64,000 nucleotides of DNA. Origin: an uncultured Eubacterium sp. (GTDB lineage: Bacteria; Bacillota; Clostridia; Oscillospirales; Acutalibacteraceae). The number at the start of each line of letters is the position of its first letter. The first letter of the stretch is position 1. The position numbers were made by a program, and so were the translations under genes. The notes below the pieces were generated by a model, which saw only the letters and a list, made by a program, of their open reading frames with translations, did no database searches and had not been told where the DNA came from. The stretch lies in assembly GCA_910583925.1 (NCBI GenBank), contig CAJTZJ010000001.1, positions 62,001-126,000 on the forward strand. Reading direction: 5' to 3'. Shown one piece after another: positions 34,317 to 43,933 of this stretch.

Positions 34317-36038
34317 ATGGCTGCTATAGGATCAGTTATTAGTGGTAGATATGAGCTTGTTGAAATTGTTGGACAGGGTGGAATGTCTACTGTTTACAGA
34401 GCAAGAGACCAAAAACTTAATATTTATTATGCTATTAAGGAAATAAAAAAAGAGTCTGGTAATGAATTAATCGCTGAAACATCGATGACGGAGGTTAATT
34501 TATTAAAAGGACTTAACAATAGTCATATACCTCGTATTATAGATATTATCGATGATGGTGTAAATATTTTTGTCGTTCAAGAATTTATTCAGGGTATTTC
34601 GTTAGAACAAAAACTTGAGGAAGAAAAACAATTTCCGCAAGAAACTGTAGTTGAATGGATGAAACAAATGTGTAATGTTTTGTATTACTTACATAATCAA
34701 AACGTTATACACAGAGATATAAAGCCAGGAAATATTATGTGGGCACCATCTTCTGAAAATGAGGGACATATAACTTTAATTGATTTTGGCGCTGGACGTG
34801 TATATAAAAAAGGAAAGACAAGAGACACAGTAGCATTTTTAACTGAGGCTTTCGCAGCACCTGAACAAAAAAATCAAATCTCTGCGAGTGATGCAAGAAC
34901 TGACATTTACTCTTTAGGATTAACTATGTATACCTTACTTACAGGTCTGTATCCTGATGAAACGTATAAAGTTAAACCGATTACAGAGATTGATGCGAAT
35001 TTATCAACCGGATTGGAAAAAATCATTCTTAAGTGTATTAAAGAAGAGCCGGGAGAACGATATCAAACAGCATTAGAACTGTTGTATGATTTAGAGCATT
35101 ATAGAGAAAATGAAGATTTATATATTGCACAACAGAGAAAAAAATTAAACTTATTTATCATATTTGCTTCTTTATGTTTAGTTTGTGCTTTTATAAGTGG
35201 AATTTTCAGTTTATCAATATCAGGTGCTAAATCAAAAAACTATTCTTTGATTGTTAAAACTGCTACTACACCTGAAGAATGCATTGATGCAATAGCGATA
35301 AAACCCGGAGAACCAGAAGGATACTATGCGTTATGGACTATGTATAATGAATCTGACTATTGTATTTCTTCTACTGAGATGGCGGTTATAAACAAGTTGA
35401 TTGTTGAAAATCAATCAGATTTTCAATCAAAAAATGATTTCGCTAAATTGAATTATCAAATCGGACAAGACGTTTGGTTTAATTATGGCGGAACTGATAA
35501 TGAAATTGAAGAAGGCAAAATAGTAAACGATGCGACAAAAAGCAGTAAAGCAGTTGACCCGTTCTTTAATAATGTTATCAGTAATGCATCAGACGATAGT
35601 GGTTTTTTAGATGATGCTAATGCATACATTGCTTGGAATAATTATATTCAATCTACTGCTAAATCACAAAAGAGTGGACAACAGACTACAGATGAAGTTT
35701 TGATAGAAGGATGGAAGTCCTTACATAAACTTATTACCTCTATAGATAAGGGAGTAGAACCAATTGTTCGTTTAAAAATGTGCTCACAAGTTGTTTCTTC
35801 AATAGAAACTAATGTTTATAGATATAAAAATGCTGGTATAAGTGCTGGAGAAATTATGGAAGCTTTAGCAACTGTTAATACAGTTGTTAACGATATTAAT
35901 AACAATGATATACTTGACAATAAATTGGTAACACAATTAAAGCAAAATATTGTTGGTGTTGATGGTAATATCGGAAGTCTTAAAAGGGCTGAAAAAGCAC
36001 TTTATGATGCTTATCCGGAGGTGGGAAATAATGAGTGA
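34317..36038 (+). CDS. Transmembrane Ser/Thr protein kinase (PknB-like)
   Basis: A 573-residue kinase. The cytosolic catalytic domain spans about residues 10-265 with glycine loop GQGGMSTVY (19-27), Lys41 in YAIKEI, HRDIKPGNI (132-140), DFGAGR (156-161) and APEQ (181-184). A membrane helix follows near 278-300. The outer 270 residues have no PASTA repeats and are not recognised. It therefore differs from the housekeeping PrkC-type kinase and could sense T7SS assembly or surface cues. It is paired with the PP2C gene 13 bp upstream. Confidence 0.94.
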   Translation: MAAIGSVISGRYELVEIVGQGGMSTVYRARDQKLNIYYAIKEIKKESGNELIAETSMTEVNLLKGLNNSHIPRIIDIIDDGVNIFVVQEFIQGISLEQKLEEEKQFPQETVVEWMKQMCNVLYYLHNQNVIHRDIKPGNIMWAPSSENEGHITLIDFGAGRVYKKGKTRDTVAFLTEAFAAPEQKNQISASDARTDIYSLGLTMYTLLTGLYPDETYKVKPITEIDANLSTGLEKIILKCIKEEPGERYQTALELLYDLEHYRENEDLYIAQQRKKLNLFIIFASLCLVCAFISGIFSLSISGAKSKNYSLIVKTATTPEECIDAIAIKPGEPEGYYALWTMYNESDYCISSTEMAVINKLIVENQSDFQSKNDFAKLNYQIGQDVWFNYGGTDNEIEEGKIVNDATKSSKAVDPFFNNVISNASDDSGFLDDANAYIAWNNYIQSTAKSQKSGQQTTDEVLIEGWKSLHKLITSIDKGVEPIVRLKMCSQVVSSIETNVYRYKNAGISAGEIMEALATVNTVVNDINNNDILDNKLVTQLKQNIVGVDGNIGSLKRAEKALYDAYPEVGNNE

Positions 36039-36528
36039 TTATGAGCAATTACAGAAGACGGTAAGCATTTTAACTTCGTTTGAAATAGTATTTCTTATCA
36101 TTGCTGCAGTTTGTCTTGTTGTTGCAATTGTGTTGTTTTTTAAATATAAAATACCAAATGTTATTTCAGAGGTATCCGGTAAGAAAAAGCAAAAACAATT
36201 AGCTGAAATGACATCAAATAAGCATTCAGATGACAAGCAAGTTTTAGAAGTCAAATATGAATCGGTAGATAATTTAGGTTCTCGGAAAGAAGAAAAGAGA
36301 AAAAGAAGCGATACGATTCAAAAAGATGATGTAAAAGCTTCAAAAAGACATGAAACGACCCTTTCATCAAATAGACGTCAGACGACTGTTATGGATAAAA
36401 GCCATTCAAGAAATGGACCTAAAAAGCAACATCATACTGTAGTTATGGAAAAGATAAAAGCAGTTGATAAAAAGTATGATACATTAGATGAAACGGTATT
36501 GATTCATTCTGATGAAATTATAGAATAA
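36031..36528 (+). CDS. Single-helix membrane protein with Thr-rich cytosolic tail
   Basis: This 165-residue protein has one membrane helix near residues 15-38 (FEIVFLIIAAVCLVVAIVLFF) and a basic, disordered-looking tail. Three similar Thr segments recur in the tail: QTTVMDK, HTVVMEK and DETVLIHSDE. Such TxxD-like or TVxx sites fit kinase targets that FHA domains read, although this is inferred. It overlaps the end of the kinase gene by eight bases, and its ribosome binding site GGAGGTGG lies in that gene. It may link kinase signalling to the FHA domains of EssC. Confidence 0.75.
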   Translation: MSDYEQLQKTVSILTSFEIVFLIIAAVCLVVAIVLFFKYKIPNVISEVSGKKKQKQLAEMTSNKHSDDKQVLEVKYESVDNLGSRKEEKRKRSDTIQKDDVKASKRHETTLSSNRRQTTVMDKSHSRNGPKKQHHTVVMEKIKAVDKKYDTLDETVLIHSDEIIE

Positions 36529-36542
36529 CGGAGGGAAATAAT

Positions 36543-39500
36543 ATGATTAAGTCAAAAAATTATAAAATTTCAGTTAAACTATTATCCTTTGTTTTGGCGA
36601 TTTTTATGTTTTTCTCAGGATTGCCATTTACATGTGGAGCAATAGATGTTGCAGCTGCAGAAGAAACAGTAGTAACCGCAACAATAACAGTAGTAGATAC
36701 TATAGGTGTTCCTATAAATAACGCAAAAGTTTTTGTGTATTCTGACATTGATAAAAATGACGAAATTATTAGTAAGAAGACTAATGAAACAGGTATTCTT
36801 GAACTTGAATTAGAAGAAATGGATGTGTATTATTATACCGTTTCTGCTGATGATATGATTTCAAAAGAGGGTACATTCACAAAGACTGATGCAAATGCTG
36901 TTGTTGAGATGGCTTATGCCGCAAAATGTAGGACATGCAATGGTGTTGGTGAAATAACATGTACAACATGTAATGGCACTGGAAAAATAACTAAAACAAT
37001 TATTTGCCCAAGTTGTACCGATGGACAAGTAACTCTAGTTTGCCCCGAATGTAATGGTGTAGATAGTAACACCTGTGCAATTTGTAATGGTAATGGTACA
37101 ATTAAAGAAGAATGTACAGATTGTTTGGGTACTGGTTATATTGAAAATAATGTTGAATGTTCTAATTGTAATGGAAATAAAACAATAATCTGTAATGAAT
37201 GCAATGGAACTAAAATTGTAGAAGCATATACTGATTTTGATTTTAAATTTGAAACAAATCCAAGTATAAAATATAAAAGTGAAGACAATGAAAATCCTGT
37301 TACAGTTGAAAATAGCAATGGAAATATTACATATAGTTCTTCTAATGAAAGTATAGTAACAGTTGATGGAAATGGTAATTTAACTGCTAAAGGTAAAGCA
37401 GGAGAAACTGCTATAATAACCGCACATATAGGTTATGATAAAGAAGGCGGTTATGCTCCGAAGACCACTACTTGTACTGTTACGATTACAAAGAAAAATG
37501 ATTTTATAAATGAGTTTGATGTGGCAAATAATTTAGTTTATAATGGTTTAGCACAGAATTTAATAACACCAAAATCCGATGCTGATATTGATACGGAAAC
37601 TCTTGATATTGTTATCCATGATAATCAAGGTAACCAAATTAATGAAGCGAAAAATGCTGGAATATATACTGTTACAGTTAGCGATAATAACCACGAGGAG
37701 GAAACTGCCACTGTTGAGATAGCAAAAGCTACAGTAACAATTGTGCCTGATAATCAAACTAAAGTAATAGGTGAAACACTTGATAGTCACCCATTGACTT
37801 ATATAGTTGAGGGAGAACAAAATTCAGAAAAGGTAATTCTTACAGGTGCTCTTTCTTATGAAAATGCTGATAAAGAAGAAAATGTTGATGATAAGTTTTT
37901 AATTACACAAGGTACAATTAATTTTACTTCTGATGATGTCAACAAAAATTACAGCTTAGCTTTTGATTCATCAAGAGAACTTTCAATAATCGACTTTGAA
38001 ACAACAGCAGTTGCTGCAGTAAAAGATATTGAAAAAGCAAATTATGGATATTGGTTTAATTTGAAATATATTTCAGAAAATTCTGCTGTAACAATTGAAG
38101 CACCTGAAGGATATCTTGTAAGCACAAAGCCAAATAGACTTATAGGTTCTGACTGGAAAGATTCAATTACAATAAGTGAAGATGGTAAATATGACAATTA
38201 TCGTTACTATTTAAAAGAAAAAGCAACCGGAAAAATTGCCGGAACAAAATCAGAGTTAACAGTATCATTTGGTATTGATACTGTTTGTCCGAAAGCTGAC
38301 TATGTTAAATTCGATGTTGAAAATGATAATTTTCTTGCATCTATCGGTAGAACATTAACTTTTGGTACATTTTTTAATAAAAAGATAGTTACAGAAATAA
38401 CTTCAAGTGATGAACTTTCAAAAGTTGATAATGTTGAACTTGTTTTAGATGATGGAATCAATAAATATCCTTTTACAAACGAAGAGGGTAAATTTATCAT
38501 TTCAAACTCAGCAGATTCTATAAAAGGACAGGCATTTGTTACTATTACGGATAAGGCAGGAAATAAAAATTTTAATAACAATGGTAGTGAACTTGTTGTT
38601 AGAGACGAAAACAAATCAAATATTCTTAATAATGATTGCTTTATTATGATTGAAAATGAAGCACCAAATATTAGTGATATTTCAATTAAGCCTATTGATT
38701 TAAGCAGACCAACAGAGTATACAAATAATGAAAAAAATGTATATTCAGGTGATGTTGAGTTTTCATTTACCGTAAGTGATACTGATTCAGGATTATATTA
38801 TTCAGAAATAAAATTGGTAAATGAAACAGGAGATACTGTTAAAGATTTTTCAGTCGGTCCATATACAGAAATGAAAAATGATTACAGTTATACTGTATCA
38901 ACGCAAGATGTTATCGCTAATAGCGATGGTTCATATATTTTAATGGTTACTGTTGCTGATGCTGCAGGTAATATTGCGAAAAAATCGGAAACTATTTATG
39001 TTGATCGTCATGCGCCTATTGTTAAGTCATTTGATATTGTTGGTAAAACTGGTACATCTGATGATTCCAATATTCCACATAGTGTAACAATGACAGAGTA
39101 TGGATTCTATTTCAAAAATGAAGCAAATGTTACGGTAACTTTCGTTGATTGTATTGAATCAAACGAACTCTTGTCTGGATTATCAACCGCAAAAATTTAT
39201 CTTAAGGATATAAATAATAAAATTTACCGAGTTAGCAAAGATAAAAAGATAACGGATCTTGATGAAAATGGTAATAAGATTACTGATATTAATCAAATCA
39301 AAGAAATCACTATTGATTCAAAAATAGATGGCAATGGAAACTCTGTTGGTACAGTTACATTTACTGTAGACAAAAACTTCAAAGGTCAAATATATGCTAT
39401 GTCTATTGATAATGCAGGTAATACATTAGTTAATGTAAAAAATGGTTCTACTCCTACTAACGCAACAGAAATCATAGGAGAAGATATTTCATTTGATGAT

Positions 39501-41882
39501 AATGGTTATCAAAAGCCCAATGGAAGTATTATTGAAAATGAAACAAAGCATAAAGAATCATATAGTATTGAAATAAATGCACCAGAAACAAGCAAAACTG
39601 ATTATAACGGAACACCTTTATATAGTGATGCGAAGAACGAAGGTATTAATGTTGAATTAGTAGTAGAAGATACATATTCTGGTATTAAGTCAATTCAGGT
39701 TGATGTTGATGCTCCTTACAATACTGATGAGAATTATAATCATATTGTTATGGTTGGCGATAATGCAAAAGCAGAAAACGCATTAACATATAATGAAGAT
39801 AACGGCAGAGAACTTGATTGGGCGATAGTTTCAACCGAAGAAAACATTGCCACCAAGATGTCAAATACAATTAATATTACAAATGATAGTAATGATATTG
39901 TAATAACAGTAACTCTTACTGATAGAGCTGGAAATGTGTCTGTTAAAGATTATACATTTAGTCTTGATAAATCTGCACCGGAAATAGAGGTTACATATAA
40001 TAATAACGTTAAAAATACAATTAACGGTAAAGACTATTATCAAAATGAAAGAGTTGCTACTGTTACAATTAGAGAACGGAATCTTGTTAATCCATCTCAG
40101 ATTGTAGTAACTGCTACTCGTGATGGTGAAGATATTGCTCCGAGTCAATATGAACTTGAAGAATTAATTAAGCATACATATGATACAAAGAATTTAAAAA
40201 AATATCATAAGACAAAGGGTGAAGATGGTAAACAAACAGAATACTATGAGTTTGTATTTGAACTTCCAGGAACAGTACAAGGCGATTATAGCATTACGGT
40301 AGCTTCTACTGATAACGCAGGCAATAAGGATACTTATAATCGTACAGATGTATTCTCAGTTGATACAGTAACACCATATATTACTGTTGTATTTGATAAC
40401 GAAGACACGAAGAATGGTAACTACTATTCTTCTGACAGAAAGGCAACTATTACAGTAACGGATAGATATTTTAATCCTGATACAACTTCAGTTGTTGTAA
40501 ATGCCGCTGATAATGGCAATGCATTTGAAAACAAAGATGTGCCCGTTCATTCTAATTGGTCAAAACAAAATGAAAAATATGAACAAACATGTGAAATTAC
40601 ATTTTCAAAGGACGGCACATATTCATTCACGGTAGATTCTATTGATTTATCAGGTAAGGCAGCTACTCAATATAAAGTTTCTGATTTTGTTGTAGACAAA
40701 ACTTCTCCAACCATTAAAATTACTATTAATGAAAAAGAAATTGAAAATGGCTCAAAAGAGGGTTATATTGGTGATGTTGTTCCGCAGGTAGTTATTGAAG
40801 ATACGAATTTCAATCAAACGGAAACCAAAGTTACTTTAACACCTGTTGTTGTTAAAGAAGGTACAAACCTTGGTTATGATTCAAAGATTATTTCAAAGAA
40901 TGCTGACTTTGAAAATGGTATGACTTATGATTATAACAATTTTAAAGGTGAAGATGGCAATCAAAGAATATATGATAACATTTATGTTCTTGAAGCATCG
41001 ACTATTGATAAAGCAGGAAATACAACAGATTCCAAAAAGGTAATATTCTCTGTAAATAGATATGGTTCAACTTATAGTTATAAACTTAATCAGTATTATA
41101 TTGAGAAACCAGTTATTCAAATTGAAGAGATTAATGTTAATCCACTTGACTTCGATAATGAAGAAACTTATATTACTGTTACAAATACAAGTGGTATGAC
41201 TAAAACACTTTCTTCAAAGGATATTAATATTCAAACTCAGGAGGCTACTGAGAAAAACTGGTATAGCTATTTATATGCAATTCCGTCTGATACTTTTGAA
41301 ACAGATGATGTTTATTCAGTTAAATTATCATCAATGGATTCAAAAGGCAGAGTTTCAACAAATATTAATGATGCGAATAAACAAGAGATTTCTTTCACTG
41401 TTGATACAACAAATCCATATTTTGAGGTAAATAATTATATTGAAAGTGAAAATATTAATGCAAGTTCAAAAGACTTGTTAATAGATATCATGGATGATAC
41501 AAGTGGTGTTGCGTCCTATGAAATTACTTTTGACGGAAAACCAGTTGAAACATATGAAACAAAAGTATATAAAAACAAAACTACATATTCATTGAAAGTT
41601 GATGGAGCAACATCTCTTTCAGATGCATCTGGTCGTAGGTTAGAGGTTAAAATTACCGATGCTGCAGGACGTTCTAATGTTTCAGAAAACGATAAAAATA
41701 CATTTAATGTTAGAATTTCTTCAAGTTTCTTTGTTAATATGCTTGCTGAATTACAAGATTTCTATCATATGACAGTTGCATTTTGGTGCACAGTTGCAGG
41801 AGTATTTGTTGTTATTGGTATAATTATTTGGATTGTTCTGGCTAAGAAAAAGAAAAATAAAAACAATGAAGAAAAAGCATAA
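36543..41882 (+). CDS. Giant membrane-anchored surface protein with CxxC cluster and Ig-like repeats
   Basis: This 1779-residue protein has a signal peptide (hydrophobic about residues 12-32). A Cna_B/Big-type strand region lies near 40-125. Eight CxxC motifs lie between about 128 and 222, several in the DnaJ form CxxCxGxG (for example CNGVG, CNGTG). A Big_2-like domain follows, then MBG-like repeats, then many Ig-like repeats marked by DRAGN or DKAGN and DKSAPE-type segments. A C-terminal membrane helix (about 1742-1765) ends in a KKKKNK stop-transfer. There is no LPxTG. It is probably the extracellular face of the system or an adhesin. Confidence 0.85.
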   Translation: MIKSKNYKISVKLLSFVLAIFMFFSGLPFTCGAIDVAAAEETVVTATITVVDTIGVPINNAKVFVYSDIDKNDEIISKKTNETGILELELEEMDVYYYTVSADDMISKEGTFTKTDANAVVEMAYAAKCRTCNGVGEITCTTCNGTGKITKTIICPSCTDGQVTLVCPECNGVDSNTCAICNGNGTIKEECTDCLGTGYIENNVECSNCNGNKTIICNECNGTKIVEAYTDFDFKFETNPSIKYKSEDNENPVTVENSNGNITYSSSNESIVTVDGNGNLTAKGKAGETAIITAHIGYDKEGGYAPKTTTCTVTITKKNDFINEFDVANNLVYNGLAQNLITPKSDADIDTETLDIVIHDNQGNQINEAKNAGIYTVTVSDNNHEEETATVEIAKATVTIVPDNQTKVIGETLDSHPLTYIVEGEQNSEKVILTGALSYENADKEENVDDKFLITQGTINFTSDDVNKNYSLAFDSSRELSIIDFETTAVAAVKDIEKANYGYWFNLKYISENSAVTIEAPEGYLVSTKPNRLIGSDWKDSITISEDGKYDNYRYYLKEKATGKIAGTKSELTVSFGIDTVCPKADYVKFDVENDNFLASIGRTLTFGTFFNKKIVTEITSSDELSKVDNVELVLDDGINKYPFTNEEGKFIISNSADSIKGQAFVTITDKAGNKNFNNNGSELVVRDENKSNILNNDCFIMIENEAPNISDISIKPIDLSRPTEYTNNEKNVYSGDVEFSFTVSDTDSGLYYSEIKLVNETGDTVKDFSVGPYTEMKNDYSYTVSTQDVIANSDGSYILMVTVADAAGNIAKKSETIYVDRHAPIVKSFDIVGKTGTSDDSNIPHSVTMTEYGFYFKNEANVTVTFVDCIESNELLSGLSTAKIYLKDINNKIYRVSKDKKITDLDENGNKITDINQIKEITIDSKIDGNGNSVGTVTFTVDKNFKGQIYAMSIDNAGNTLVNVKNGSTPTNATEIIGEDISFDDNGYQKPNGSIIENETKHKESYSIEINAPETSKTDYNGTPLYSDAKNEGINVELVVEDTYSGIKSIQVDVDAPYNTDENYNHIVMVGDNAKAENALTYNEDNGRELDWAIVSTEENIATKMSNTINITNDSNDIVITVTLTDRAGNVSVKDYTFSLDKSAPEIEVTYNNNVKNTINGKDYYQNERVATVTIRERNLVNPSQIVVTATRDGEDIAPSQYELEELIKHTYDTKNLKKYHKTKGEDGKQTEYYEFVFELPGTVQGDYSITVASTDNAGNKDTYNRTDVFSVDTVTPYITVVFDNEDTKNGNYYSSDRKATITVTDRYFNPDTTSVVVNAADNGNAFENKDVPVHSNWSKQNEKYEQTCEITFSKDGTYSFTVDSIDLSGKAATQYKVSDFVVDKTSPTIKITINEKEIENGSKEGYIGDVVPQVVIEDTNFNQTETKVTLTPVVVKEGTNLGYDSKIISKNADFENGMTYDYNNFKGEDGNQRIYDNIYVLEASTIDKAGNTTDSKKVIFSVNRYGSTYSYKLNQYYIEKPVIQIEEINVNPLDFDNEETYITVTNTSGMTKTLSSKDINIQTQEATEKNWYSYLYAIPSDTFETDDVYSVKLSSMDSKGRVSTNINDANKQEISFTVDTTNPYFEVNNYIESENINASSKDLLIDIMDDTSGVASYEITFDGKPVETYETKVYKNKTTYSLKVDGATSLSDASGRRLEVKITDAAGRSNVSENDKNTFNVRISSSFFVNMLAELQDFYHMTVAFWCTVAGVFVVIGIIIWIVLAKKKKNKNNEEKA

Positions 41883-41931
41883 CTGATTACCAAGAAACTG
41901 TAAAAAACGAAGAAAAAACCGAAATTCATTA

Positions 41932-41970
41932 AAAATCATAACCACCAGTTCAACTGGTGGTTATGATTTT
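41932..41970 (+). terminator. Terminator at the end of the T7SS locus
   Basis: A perfect 19-bp inverted repeat with a one-base centre (41932-41950 and 41952-41970) ends in GATTTT. It marks the end of the secretion locus. Confidence 0.88.
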
Positions 41971-41997
41971 GACAAAGTTGCAAAATAAGTATATTAT
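41969..41997 (+). promoter_or_regulatory. Sigma-A promoter for the macro-domain gene
   Basis: TTGACA at 41969-41974 and TATTAT at 41992-41997 are 17 bases apart, 31 bases before the start codon at 42029. The -35 overlaps the tail of the preceding terminator. Confidence 0.72.
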
Positions 41998-42028
41998 ATT
42001 TTTGTAATTAAAATTTGAGGTTATGCTT

Positions 42029-43105
42029 ATGCCATTACAAATTATAAGAAACGATATAACAAAAGTGGAATGCGATGCCATCGTTAACGCTGCTAATAGT
42101 ACACTGCTTGGTGGCGGAGGTGTTGACGGTGCAATACATAAAGCCGCAGGCAGGGGACTTCTGCTCGAATGTATGAAACTTGGCAGATGTAAAGTTGGTC
42201 AGGCTAAAATCACAAAGGGCTATAATCTGCCCTGCAAATATGTTATCCATACTGTCGGTCCAAAATGGAAAGGCGGTAATAGCGGTGAGAAAGAATTGCT
42301 CGAGAACTGCTATAAAAACTCACTTGCCCTTGCCAAAGAAAATAATTGTGAATCTGTAGCATTTCCTCTGATTTCAAGCGGTGTTTACGGCTATCCGATG
42401 AATGAGGCGTTCAAGGTTGCTGTTGATACTGTAGCAGAATTTTTAATGTACAACGATATGCTCGTGTACATTGTTGTCTATAACAAAAATGCGCTTGCTG
42501 TAGGCAGTAAGTTATTCACTGACATTGCACAGTATATAGATGATAATTATGTTGCCAAATATTCGCCGTATGATAGCAGAAGATTAAATAATTCTGACGA
42601 AAGTATGCCTCTGCCGATGACAAGGTTTTTGCCTGATGAGGATTTGCAGGAAAGTGCGGTTCTTGAATCTGCTTGGGCACAGAGTAAAGATACTTTTGAT
42701 TCCATAACAAATTTTTTCAAAAGTGAGGACAGTCTTGAAAGCGTAATTGATAAAATGATTGATGAAAGTTTTTCCGAAATGCTTTTAAGGCTGATTGACG
42801 AGCGAGGTATGAAAGACAGTGAGTGTTATAAAAAGGCAAATATAGATAAGCGCTTATTCTCTAAAATTCGTTCAAATCTTGATTATAAACCGAGCAAGCC
42901 AACGGTTCTTGCCTTTTGCATTGCACTTGAATTGCCGCTTGTTCAAACAAACGAAATGCTGATGAAAGCAGGCTTTGCCCTCTCCCACAGCAATAAGTTT
43001 GATATTATCGTTGAATATTTCATAAAGCAGAACAATTATAATATCTTTGAAATCAACGAAGCACTCTTTGCTTTTGACCAAAGTCTTTTAGGATCTGTTA
43101 ATTAG
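42029..43105 (+). CDS. Macro-domain protein with C-terminal helical (HTH-like) domain
   Basis: This 358-residue protein has a macro domain in residues 1-165: [26 protein letters not shown] is present in pieces, as are VIHTVGPKW and ISSGVYGYP. Macro domains bind or hydrolyse ADP-ribose adducts. The C-terminal 110 residues ([20 protein letters not shown], then [21 protein letters not shown]) look like a helix-turn-helix fold. The ATG at 42029 is spaced 8 bases from GAGG, and 42023 is an alternative. It is followed by a VWA-domain gene. A role in stress or conflict is inferred. Confidence 0.82.
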   Translation: MPLQIIRNDITKVECDAIVNAANSTLLGGGGVDGAIHKAAGRGLLLECMKLGRCKVGQAKITKGYNLPCKYVIHTVGPKWKGGNSGEKELLENCYKNSLALAKENNCESVAFPLISSGVYGYPMNEAFKVAVDTVAEFLMYNDMLVYIVVYNKNALAVGSKLFTDIAQYIDDNYVAKYSPYDSRRLNNSDESMPLPMTRFLPDEDLQESAVLESAWAQSKDTFDSITNFFKSEDSLESVIDKMIDESFSEMLLRLIDERGMKDSECYKKANIDKRLFSKIRSNLDYKPSKPTVLAFCIALELPLVQTNEMLMKAGFALSHSNKFDIIVEYFIKQNNYNIFEINEALFAFDQSLLGSVN

Positions 43106-43132
43106 TCGCATAACAGGCGACCAAAAATAAAT

Positions 43133-43199
43133 AAAACCTCTGTATAATGAACTTGTAAGGTTGAAAAACCAAAACACAAATTCATTTTACGGAGGTTTT
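43133..43199 (+). promoter_or_regulatory. Long inverted repeat that covers the VWA gene's ribosome binding site
   Basis: The arms 43133-43151 and 43181-43199 match at 17 of 19 positions in inverted orientation. The right arm holds the GGAGGT ribosome binding site of the VWA gene, and the left arm holds its complement ACCTC. If transcribed from upstream, the RNA would hide the site. The left arm also contains TATAAT, so a promoter role is an alternative. Confidence 0.5.
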
Positions 43200-43203
43200 T
43201 ATT

Positions 43204-43857
43204 ATGAAAAAAACTAATAACAACATTACGGAATTGGTATTTATTCTTGACCGTTCAGGCTCAATGGGCGGACTTGAAAGTGATACAATCGGCGGTTTTA
43301 ACTCACTGATTGAAAAGCAGAAGAAGCAGGACGGCAAGTGCTATGTTTCAACGGTTCTTTTTGATAATTTCAGTGAGGTTATTCATGACAGAGCAGAACT
43401 GGAAAGTATCAAACCTATGACGGATAAGGATTACTATGTCCGCGGGTGCACAGCGCTCATCGATGCAATCGGCGGTGCAATTCATCACATTGCAAATATT
43501 CATAAATACGCAAGACCTGAGGATGTACCTGAACACACAATGTTTGTGATTATGACTGACGGCTATGAAAATGCAAGCCATATTTACACAAGCGACAGAG
43601 TTAAAGCAATGATTGAACACGAAAAAGAAAAGTACGGTTGGGAATTTCTTTTCATCGCTGCGAATATTGATGCTGTTGAAACGGCAAGGCATTTCGGCAT
43701 AAATGAGGACAGAGCCGTAAACTACCATGCTGACAGTCAGGGCACAAGCGTTGTTTATGATACCGTTGCAGATACAGTTTGCTATATCCGTTCCTCAATG
43801 CCAATCTCCGCCGACTGGAGCGATAGTATTAACGAGGATTATAACAATAGAAAATAA
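43204..43857 (+). CDS. von Willebrand factor A-domain protein
   Basis: A 217-residue stand-alone cytosolic VWA domain. The metal-ion-dependent adhesion site is visible as DRSGSMGG near residues 17-24, a Thr in GCTALID and the Asp in MTDGYENAS. There is no signal peptide or membrane helix. VWA proteins of this size often act with ATPases or with macro, TerD or kinase proteins in stress and conflict loci. It follows the macro-domain gene closely and may share its function. The ribosome binding site lies in a hairpin. Confidence 0.85.
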   Translation: MKKTNNNITELVFILDRSGSMGGLESDTIGGFNSLIEKQKKQDGKCYVSTVLFDNFSEVIHDRAELESIKPMTDKDYYVRGCTALIDAIGGAIHHIANIHKYARPEDVPEHTMFVIMTDGYENASHIYTSDRVKAMIEHEKEKYGWEFLFIAANIDAVETARHFGINEDRAVNYHADSQGTSVVYDTVADTVCYIRSSMPISADWSDSINEDYNNRK

Positions 43858-43890
43858 CCTGTTTTAATAAAAATTTTGATTAATATTTAA

Positions 43891-43930
43891 GGCAGTGGTG
43901 CAGAATTGAATTCATGTGCCACTGCCCTTT
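43891..43930. terminator. Bidirectional terminator between VWA gene and small minus-strand gene
   Basis: GGCAGTGGTGCA and TGTGCCACTGCC pair around a 16-base loop, with T residues on the plus side and A residues before the stem. Confidence 0.7.
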
Positions 43931-43933
43931 TTA

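Noticed and set aside
22922..41882. LXG-type toxin and immunity genes in the T7SS locus
   Set aside because: No protein with an N-terminal LXG domain and a C-terminal toxin domain is visible, and no small immunity-like gene follows one. The large proteins have signal peptides and look structural.
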